Origin: Epiperipatus broadwayi
Lineage: Eukaryota > Onychophora > Udeonychophora > Euonychophora > Peripatidae
Length of the DNA: 64,000 bases
NCBI GenBank assembly: GCA_028023455.1
Contig: JAQFVV010012490.1
Location: 2,478,001-2,542,000, forward strand
Direction of reading: 5' to 3'
The translations under genes and the position numbers were made by a program. The notes under the pieces are model-generated. The model saw only the letters and a list, made by a program, of their open reading frames with translations. It was not told the DNA's origin and ran no database searches. Positions 56,944-64,000 of the stretch are shown piece by piece (within the stretch, counting starts at the first letter, position 1; every line of letters begins with the position of its first letter).

Positions 56944-58115
56944 TCAACCAGTATCAATCCGCTGCAGGATGAAGGTCTCTCCAAGTTCAATCCATCTTCT
57001 CCGAGCTTTAGCTTCTCTTCTCCACATCACCCCTGCACACTTTCTTATTTCATCCATCCATCTTACATGTGGTCTCTTTCTGGATCTTTTACAATCTCTT
57101 GGAATCCAGTTCAAGATTTCAACTGTCCATCTATTATCATCTCTTCTAGCAATATATCCAGCCCAACTCCACTTCAGTTTTTTAATTTTTTCAATGAGGT
57201 CAGTAACATCTGTTTGTTCTCTTACCAATATATTGTGTTTTCGGTCTCTTCTTGTTATTCCCAACATGCATCTCTATACTTCTTTGAGTGGTCTGAAATC
57301 TCTGTATTGTTCTTCTATTAAATGACCAAGTCTCAGATTCAAAAGTAAGAACTGGTAAAACACATTTATTAAAAACCTTCCTTTTCAAACACATAGGCAT
57401 AGTTCCTTTTAGTATCAAGTTATTTCTACCAAAAGCACTCTAACCAAGTTTAATTCTATGATTAATTTCATCCATTATGTTTCCATCTGTATTAATAATC
57501 TGACCAAGGTATTTGTAACTGTTAACTTCCAACTCATCATAATCGATCTTTATTTTCATATTTTGGGAAAATCCATTAAACATTACTTTAGTCTTTTTAA
57601 CATTTCTCTTTAGTCCTACTTTCATCTGATAACTCCTGCGACATTTCCTGCAGCTCTAAAGCATTATTTTCAAAAACAACTACATTTGCAAAATCTAAAT
57701 GACTTAAATAATCTCCATTTATTTTCACTCCTTTAGCTTCCCATTTTAATCCACAAAATACTTACTGCAGCACTGCTGTAAAAGGTTTTGGAGATATGGA
57801 GTCACCCTGTCTTACACCCTTCTCAGTGTTGACTTTCCCAATATCATTATGTAATCTAGTTGTTGCTGTTGCATTTTTATAAATATTCTTTAAAATATGA
57901 CAATAACCTGGATCTATATCTTGATGATCCAATGCTTTAATCACTGAAGAAATGTTTATAGAATCAAATGCCTTTTCAAAATCTACAAATCCAAAGCATA
58001 ATGGCAACTCATATTTATTTGTCCTTTCTATAACTTTTCTCAATATCTGTATATGATCTACTGTACTAAAACCACTTTTAAATCCAGCTTGTTCTCTTAG
58101 TTGGTGGAAATCCAA
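56944..58115 (-). pseudogene. RTE ORF, reverse transcriptase half
   Basis: The frame starts in the fingers (REQAGFKSGFSTVDHIQILR), has motif A (CFGFVDFEKAFDSI) and motif B (GVRQGDSISPK), then breaks near 57762. The next in-phase piece reads SHLDFANVVVF where an active RTE has a FADD box, so both catalytic aspartates are lost. Then come KVMFNG, YKYLGQIINTDGNIMDEINH (57520-57440), CLKRKVFNKCVLPVLTF and ETWSFNRRTIQRF (57418-57200), and the tail TDLIEKIKKLKWSWAGYIAR, RRWIELGETF ending at 56944. The open frames on the opposite strand at 56914-57325 are shadows of this tail. Confidence 0.8.
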
Positions 58116-58466
58116 TGTTCTCTGTAGATGAGTTGTAATTATCTTGGTAAAAATTTTGTATAAAACTGATAAAAGGCTGATAGGTCTGTAATTTCTTATG
58201 TCTTCTTTATCACCTTTTTTTAAATATTAATATTAATACTGTATTCTTCCAATTATCTAGTACATCTTTATCATTTAGACATTTGGTATATAACTTTGCT
58301 AAAAAAAATTCTATTTCTTCACCTGCTTCTTTTAATATATCAATTACAATTCCATCATTACCTGGAGTCTTTCTTCATACATTTAATTGCATGTCTCACT
58401 TCTTCATTTAAAATTCTGGGCAATTCGAAAGATGTAATAGATATAGGAGGTACTTGTTCTTTATTG

Positions 58467-59718
58467 CTATATAATTCTTGATAAAAGTCCTACCCATTTT
58501 ATGATATCATCTCTCTTTTTAGTAATAATTCCATCTTTTTTTCTTATTGCAGATATAATTTTCCTGCCAATACCAAAATGTTGTTTTACACTCTTGTGAC
58601 TTTTATTTCCTTCTACAGCTTTCCTTGCTTGTTCACGGTTATACTTTCTTATATCATTTTCAACTCTTTTCTGCAACATTTTACAAAATTCGAGATATTC
58701 AATCCTTTTTAATGCATCATTTTTGTATATCTTCATATTCCTTCTTTTCTTCATAAATTCTTTAGTCTCAGTATAAAATTTTATTGGTCAATTGCTGCTT
58801 TTTTCTACCAGCTATCTTTGTTGCAGTTTTTAAAAGTGTATCAGTTATTTTCATATTAATTTCATTCAAATCTGAATCATGTTCAAAATCTGCTAATATT
58901 TGAAACCGATTTGTAAGTTCTAATTTAAATTCATTAGAATGTTTCTGAAGATTAGGAATATCAACTGTAAATATTGTTTTTCTTAATAATTTTTGTCTCT
59001 CTAGTTTTGCATTAACATGTATCTTACATCTTGCTAATTGATGATCATTTTCTGTGTTAAATTTATTAAGAACATTACAATCTTGAAATATGTATTTTCT
59101 GTTAGTCAAAATATCCAATTCATGTCCATTTCCTTTTAATATTTTTCTCAAAAAAAGAATTCATCAAAATTTTTCTTTTTCTGCAAACTCCACAAGTCTG
59201 TATCCTCTCTCATTTCTATTATCATAACCAAAATTACTTACAGCACTTTCATCTTTCATTTGTTTACTAATTCTAGCATTAAAGTCTCCCATAACAATTT
59301 TAAAATGTTGTTTACCCTGATCAAAAGCCTTTTGTACATCCATATAAAAATCTTCTACTACTTCATCACTATGAGAACTTGTTGGGGCATAAACCTGAAT
59401 TATCTGCATTTGGTATCTGCTATTAAATTGTATAACTAGTCTTACCACTCTGTCCAATTCACCATCAATCTCCACAATGTTGTTCTTCCACTTTTTATTT
59501 ATAATGAATCCTACTCCACTTGTATTTCCAATATTTGTGCCTTTATAATACAGTACATGTCCACTTTTTAAATCAATTGTCTCTTCATCTTTTCTTCTAA
59601 CTTCACAAAGTCCAATAATGTTCCAGTTAATATAAGACATTTCTTCTAATTCTTGCAATCTTCCTTTACTTGAAAGTGATCTGCAGTTGTAAGTACCTAA
59701 ATAAAAAGTCATCATCAA
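58467..59718 (-). pseudogene. RTE ORF, endonuclease half
   Basis: From the ATG pair just after 59718 the frame runs through LGTYNCRSLSS (Asn of motif I), INWNIIGLCEVRRKDEE (catalytic Glu), SGVGFIINKKWKNNIV, MQIIQVYAPTSSHSDE, and KIVMGDFNARI (Asp-x-Asn motif), to 59164 where the frame breaks. The next piece (59151-58768) has ILTNRKYIFQDCNV and NDHQLARCKI, the final Asp-His pair of the APE fold. The third piece (58754-58467) is the basic linker with QARKAVEGNK and VKQHFGIGRKIISAIRKKDG. All catalytic residues of the nuclease survive, but at least two frameshifts separate the pieces. The enzyme nicks target DNA to prime reverse transcription. Confidence 0.8.
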
Positions 59719-60249
59719 ACATAAATCGTAGTTAGTAAATGGATATCTTGCTGTTTTTAACTAGAGAGGAAAGATCATTGATTAATTTGTGGTAGTCAAA
59801 TGAGTGTCCATTTGCTGGCTATAATATATATATATATAACTTTCAATGATGCTGGAGGTTTATTGGCTTCTATTTTTCACAAATTTATAATATCTATTTT
59901 TACTTACATTAATTTTTTTTTAAATCCAGAAATTTTTTGAACTCAAATATATAGATTGTATGGAAAAAGATTTAAAAGCAGAAGTTCGGTGACTGACAAC
60001 AAGGTTTTAAAATGGTTATTGAATTAAAGCTTCAAATGAGATACAGACATTCATTATCTTAATCACTTTAGTAACATTTGGATTCCAAAAACAAGATCAT
60101 GTTCCTATTAAATCTATCATTGTTCCTTTATATAATGGCAATGATATTTTGAACAATGAGAAATGTATTTTTATTTTGATCATCTTTTATATAATGATAT
60201 AAGAATTGAGATGATTATTTTTAATGATATATTTATTTATTTAAATTTG

Positions 60250-61640
60250 ATATTCAACATCGTGAAGTTAAATTTAACAGCTCTTTGTAATCTTAAAAAA
60301 GGAAGTATTGTGAGATCCTGATGGATAGTTACCTCTAGAGAAATTTTACAAATTATGTCTAATACATTTGTTCAGAAATACTGAAAAATTTTAGGAATAT
60401 ATGGACTCATGAAGTGTGCCTTCTGATTTTAACTATGTTTTTGTTGTTCCAATTTTTAAATATAAAAAGAATTAAATATGATTGCAATAATTATCATGGA
60501 ATATCATTATTATGCACTATATGCAAAGATATTCTCAAGGATGTTGGTGAATAGATTGTTTCCAGTATGTTTGATAGAGACTTGTAATTTTAGAAATTCA
60601 AAAAAGTGCTATAGACATGATTTTTGTTGCCAGGCAAATGCAAGAAAATTGTCAAAGGAATCAATTATATATTGCATTTACTAATTTGTTCACAGCATTT
60701 AAGTTAATTAAATGAACAGATTTAAGGTATTCTGTGAAATTATTTGGTTATCTATCAAAGTTTATTCTTATGATATAGTTTTTATGTGATGGAATAAGAG
60801 AAATTGTTATACAGGTGGAAAATAATAAAAACTTTTCAATGTGAACTAGTGTTAAACAAAGATATATACTAGCTTTAACTTAGTTTTGATTTTTATGAGT
60901 AGTCTTTGGAACTGTTTATAAATGTCTTAAGATGTGATAAAAGTTTGGTGGTAGAATTTTTAATTTAAATTGAGTAAAAGCAAAAACAATGAGTTTATCT
61001 TCTTGAAGTTTGGATTTACAGTCTGTTGATGATCATGATATTCTGGCAGTTCAAAAGATGATCTATGGAATGCACTTAAGGCCCAAAACAAAACTCAAGC
61101 CCTTTCTCAGCCAATATTGAAAAAAAAAAAATCTTTAGCAATTTTTATCTTGGGATTATCAGCTTGAAAATATAAAGTACAATTAAATATCTCAATAGTT
61201 TTTTAAGTAGAAAAATGGACTTAGATGTTTAGGCGCAACACAAATTCCAATCTGCTGCTGAAAATAGGATATATTTAATGACAGAGAATTAAGTACAACC
61301 ACTAAATTAGCTGTACATAGAACTATTACTTTATATAAATTATTGTTTGGAAATGAGACTTGAACTCTTTAGTATAGCATCAAGTCATTAGAAAAATTTC
61401 ATTTAAGAGTGCTCTAAAAAATTGTAAAATTACAATAGCCAGATTATAAATCGACATTTTTTTTTAACTTACTGGATATGATAATATTGTTCATTATTGT
61501 GTAATCACATTTTCATTGGATTTGACATGGAAGGGGAATAAATTATAAGATTCACAAAAAATATTTTGTAATAAACTTGATTATGGTTTTGATTTGTTTT
61601 CCTTGGAAAAATATGGCTGAGGATAGATTATAATTGGAGA
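60250..61640 (+). mobile_element. LINE relic, reverse transcriptase region (different family)
   Basis: The plus strand, through several frames, gives FVVPIFKY, then KIFSRMLVNRLFPV (60520 region), TIDMIF-like and VARQMQENCQ (60610-60650), LYIAFTNLFTAFK (60670), FGYLSKFI, a GVKQG-like VKQRYILAL (60850) and FNLN-VKAKT (60965-60990). These follow the order of the widespread LINE protein with motifs VPIFKxKGD, KILxRxLLNRL, IDMIFxARQxQEK, LYxAFxDLxKAFD, FGxPxKF, NGVKQGCVLAP and FNLRRLxAKTK. YADD itself is not preserved. The endonuclease and 3' end are missing or too decayed to place; the boundaries are estimates. Confidence 0.65.
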
Positions 61641-61889
61641 ATATAATTAGACAAAATGTTGAAATCTTTCAGAAAGTTTGCTGTAGAAGTTAAAAAAAAA
61701 TATTTCAAAACATCTCATAAAATAATGGACCTATGTGTTCTATATGTGAATGTATTACTAGTTCATAGATTTGTTTGGTTAGTCATTACAAAACTTATCT
61801 CTAGAATATTATTCTTGGTTTTTGTCATCTTTTTATTCCCTTCTTGGTATAAGCATACTCATTTGTAAATAGCTGTTGATATATGCATG

Positions 61890-61985
61890 TGTTTGTGAGT
61901 ATAGTTGGTAGAGCATCTGACTTAGTAGGATCAGGCGTTTTCAGAATTGATTCTGGCGTTCAAACTTCTGATCAATAAAGTCTTA
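61890..61985 (+). repeat. Degenerate tRNA-derived SINE, member 1
   Basis: TATAGTTGGTAGAGCATCTG (A-box-like, from about 61900), a tRNA-like middle, GGCGTTCAAACTTC (weak B box), then CTTCTGATCAATAAAGT and a T run. The tail CTTCTGAxCAATAAA is shared with the sequence at 62890-62909. Confidence 0.5.
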
Positions 61986-62400
61986 TGCTTTGTTTTTTTT
62001 TTTTTAGTATTTATAATATGTAAATGCATTTTCTACATAACTCTACTAATAAAAGCGCCCAAATGGCAGATAAAATGTAATTATTTTATTAAAATAGATT
62101 CTTCAAAATTAATAGTGATAACTGATTTTTTTTATTATTATTTATAATTATATGCTGTTCTTTATGGATATTTGTTTAATTTAAATTTATTATAGATATT
62201 TCAATACTAATTTTTTATTTAGTGCGGTTTTTCTCAACACTACAAACGATTTATTTATCAGTTAATTTATTTTCACAATTCTCTTTTTAAAATTCTTCTA
62301 CTTTCCATCCCCTCGCTATCTCTATCATTACTTTGCCAAATTTCAAAACATTTGAGTATTTTAATAGAATGTTGCATAACTTTCAATAACGTTTTTTTTT

Positions 62401-62420
62401 TTAAAAAAAAAAAAAAGTTA
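62401..62420. repeat. Poly(T)-poly(A) junction
   Basis: Part of a T run followed directly by about 15 A (from about 62391); see the similar palindrome at 35484. Likely slippage-prone. Confidence 0.5.
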
Positions 62421-62693
62421 AATTTATCAATTAAAATTTTTACTTCGAAATTATAAATATTGAAGTTATTTTTTTAATTAATTTTAATTTTAACATATAT
62501 ATTAAATAATCACTGGAAAAAATATAATATCTTTAAAAAATTAATTTTAAAACATATATATATATGCATTTTTATATATTAGAACTTTAAATAATCAAAA
62601 TAGTTAATGTGGTTATTCCGAAATAATTCTTATATAATGCAAATAGTTAAAAATATAAAAAAATGTTTGGGCAACAGATTCAATGTCAAAAAT

Positions 62694-62713
62694 TACACAC
62701 ACACACACACACA
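62694..62713. repeat. (AC)n microsatellite
   Basis: About nine consecutive AC units. Confidence 0.9.
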
Positions 62714-62844
62714 GTTATATTTGGCAAAAAAAAATTTTAATCTTACATTATGGTCTCAAAAAGTACAATCCTGAGAGCAAGTATAATCATTTATTTCTCT
62801 TGCATGATTTGGTATAATGTAGAGTGGCTGACTTTGGACTTGAA

Positions 62845-62915
62845 AATAATGAATTATGGCTCAGTTGGTTTACTTCCGGGTCTTTCTTATGAACTTCTGA
62901 GCAATAAAACTACTT
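62845..62915 (+). repeat. Degenerate tRNA-derived SINE, member 2
   Basis: The A box TGGCTCAGTTGG (62857-62868) is identical to that of the 41.2-kb SINE. It is followed by a shortened middle and ACTTCTGAGCAATAAAACT, the same tail as member 1. The B box is missing. Confidence 0.5.
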
Positions 62916-63559
62916 AATTATTATTTGTTTATACTGATTGATTGTAGCAACATTCAGTAAGATTTGATAGGTGGCAGATTGGAAGTCAAATCCTATAGAT
63001 CACAATTCAGTTTTGAACTTAAATTTTTTGTGATTTTTATTTTATAAATGTATATGACTTAATACTATTTTAAAAGTGCCTTTTTAAGGGAAAATGAACT
63101 ATGTAGATTGCCATATCAGATGCAAAAATAGTGCATATAATTTTTGTACTATATTTATATGGACAAATTCATTTCAGATAGACCTTATAGTAAGTGCATT
63201 AAAGAATAAAAACTGAGACAAGAAAGAAATGGACATTTAATAAATTAAAAAAGATATTTTAAATAAAAAATCAGCGTAAATAGTAATAAGGCAATTAAAT
63301 GATAAATTCAAATAAACCTATAAAATATTACCTTTTTCATTTCAACAAAATTTTTTTATTAACAATAAATAGTGATTACATACTAATAAAGGATAGATAA
63401 ATGAATAAATTGTACAATAATATGATTGTATAATGTTCTATTTGTCATCTGGCTAGATTTTGTTATGAGAGTACAATTGTTATACTCTTATGTGGTTAGG
63501 TATAGTGTTGAGATTCTAAGAACTTGTTTAATGGAATAAGCATTTTTAATATAAACATG

Positions 63560-64000
63560 CATATTTTCTTTTAGAATTTCCTATTCTATAATGCTGGGTA
63601 GGTGGGAGTTGATAATCAGGAAAATGAAAGAGCAGTTAAAGACCAGGTGTCATCAAAGACTTTACTGGAGGCCAGGAGCTGGTCACGTTTCTTGATTTTT
63701 TTGAGCGTTTGATAAAACAATGGTATGATTTGTGGCGGGGGTAATTCCATGAGAGTTTTGCATCTCACTATCCATATGGAATAAAGGACAAAGGTAGAAA
63801 GCCTTATTATTGAAAAAAATCCATTATGAATGGCATTTTCAAGTGAGAAAATCATATCAGGTCTTATGTTGGAATTAATTATAATTATCTCTTTCAGTGT
63901 TTTAAGTCTTGGGCACCGGTGTATAATATGGTCTATGGTTTCATCTTCACGAGCACACAGACCACATATAGGATCAATGCTGTTAAAACCTCTTCGGTGA
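63560..64000 (-). mobile_element. LINE 3' end with zinc-finger tail, continues past the window edge
   Basis: The minus-strand frame is open from the window edge to a stop at 63616 (about 128 codons). It opens with FNSIDPICGLCAREDETIDH and IIHRCPRL, a C-x2-C...H-x4-C zinc finger (zf-RVT type) that follows the RT in many LINEs. After a stretch including MIFSLENAIHNGFF come LYSIWIVRCKTLM, LKKIKKRDQLL and DDTWSLTALSFS before the stop. It is intact over its visible length, unlike other LINEs here, so this may be a younger copy. The RT and endonuclease should lie to the right of the window. Confidence 0.8.

Larger units (their letters stand above)
56934..59725 (-). mobile_element. RTE LINE copy 3, best preserved
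   Basis: A minus-strand LINE of about 2.8 kb that ends (low-coordinate side) in GATACTGG followed by a (TGA)n run, the short simple-repeat tail typical of RTE elements. One ORF is recognisable in broken pieces: APE endonuclease (59718-59164), endonuclease C-terminus (59151-58768), linker (58754-58467), RT (58115-57440) and C-terminal domain (57418-56944). RTE elements have a single ORF and short 3' tails. Proteins from this group are often annotated in genomes as craniofacial development protein 2-like. It serves as the reference for the other four RTE copies in the window. Confidence 0.85.

Noticed and set aside
56914-57325. Two long plus-strand open frames rich in Ser and Pro
   Set aside because: They lie opposite the RTE C-terminal coding sequence, whose minus-strand frame has clear RT-tail motifs.
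1-64000. CRISPR arrays, rRNA genes or bacterial operons
   Set aside because: No regularly spaced identical repeats, rRNA-like GC-rich blocks or compact coding were seen. Splice donors and animal transposons show this is eukaryotic DNA.

Overview
This window is AT-rich, intron-bearing DNA (about three quarters A+T by eye) from an animal, most likely an invertebrate. It is dominated by decayed transposable elements. Only two host-gene exons are recognisable, and they sit back to back near the left end. On the minus strand is a first coding exon that matches the N-terminus of protein kinase D (PRKD). On the plus strand is a first coding exon that opens a PH domain. They diverge from a shared promoter region of about 0.5 kb. 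The rest of PRKD must lie left of the window, and the PH-domain gene continues to the right through what looks like a very long intron. Nothing bacterial is present: no operons, no ribosome binding sites, no CRISPR. Protein kinase D points to an animal or a close relative. RTE-type LINEs, BED-type hAT transposons and a Penelope-like GIY-YIG fragment fit many invertebrates, and I cannot name the phylum.

Layout: 0-5.9 kb is PRKD intron 1. The gene pair lies at 5.9-6.8 kb. A Penelope-like element fragment lies at 8.7-9.1 kb. From 10.07 to 18.31 kb there is one RTE LINE copy (minus strand) broken by a foldback repeat, which is itself broken by a 2.2-kb TG...CA element, and by a 2.9-kb hAT transposon. 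At 21.1-21.5 kb is a foldback repeat. From 22.5 to 26.6 kb is a second RTE copy (plus strand), broken by a foldback-family insert and a 0.94-kb hAT MITE. From 30.3 to about 34.4 kb is a different LINE, with APE endonuclease, a YMDD reverse transcriptase and a zinc-finger tail. From 39.4 to 42.6 kb are a large foldback, a tRNA-derived SINE and nested TIR elements. From 43.3 to 44.9 kb is a hAT element with an 8-bp target duplication and a LINE fragment inside. At 50.4-51.5 kb is another foldback, and at 52.4-52.9 kb two TIR elements. At 55.5-56.2 kb is a foldback, and at 56.9-59.7 kb the best-preserved RTE copy. From 60.3 to 61.6 kb is a third kind of LINE relic, and the right edge carries the 3' end of another LINE.

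The most interesting signal is that both foldback repeat families carry hammerhead-ribozyme motifs. Family 1 (11.2-14.0, 39.4-40.8, 50.4-51.5 kb) has at least nine copies of a type I hammerhead: CUGAUGA, a stem II hairpin, GAAA, a very short stem III, and an open stem I with an internal loop. Two are canonical throughout (11300-11358 minus, 40145-40203 plus). Tandem hammerheads are 452 and 476 nt apart, which defines a monomer like those of the Schistosoma Sm-alpha repeats, animal retrozymes and Penelope-element terminal repeats. Family 2 (21.2-21.5, 23.5-23.85, 55.5-56.2 kb) carries a second, different hammerhead-like fold whose stem I is preserved by paired changes. Both families are arranged as inverted repeats, so their transcripts could also form long double-stranded RNA.
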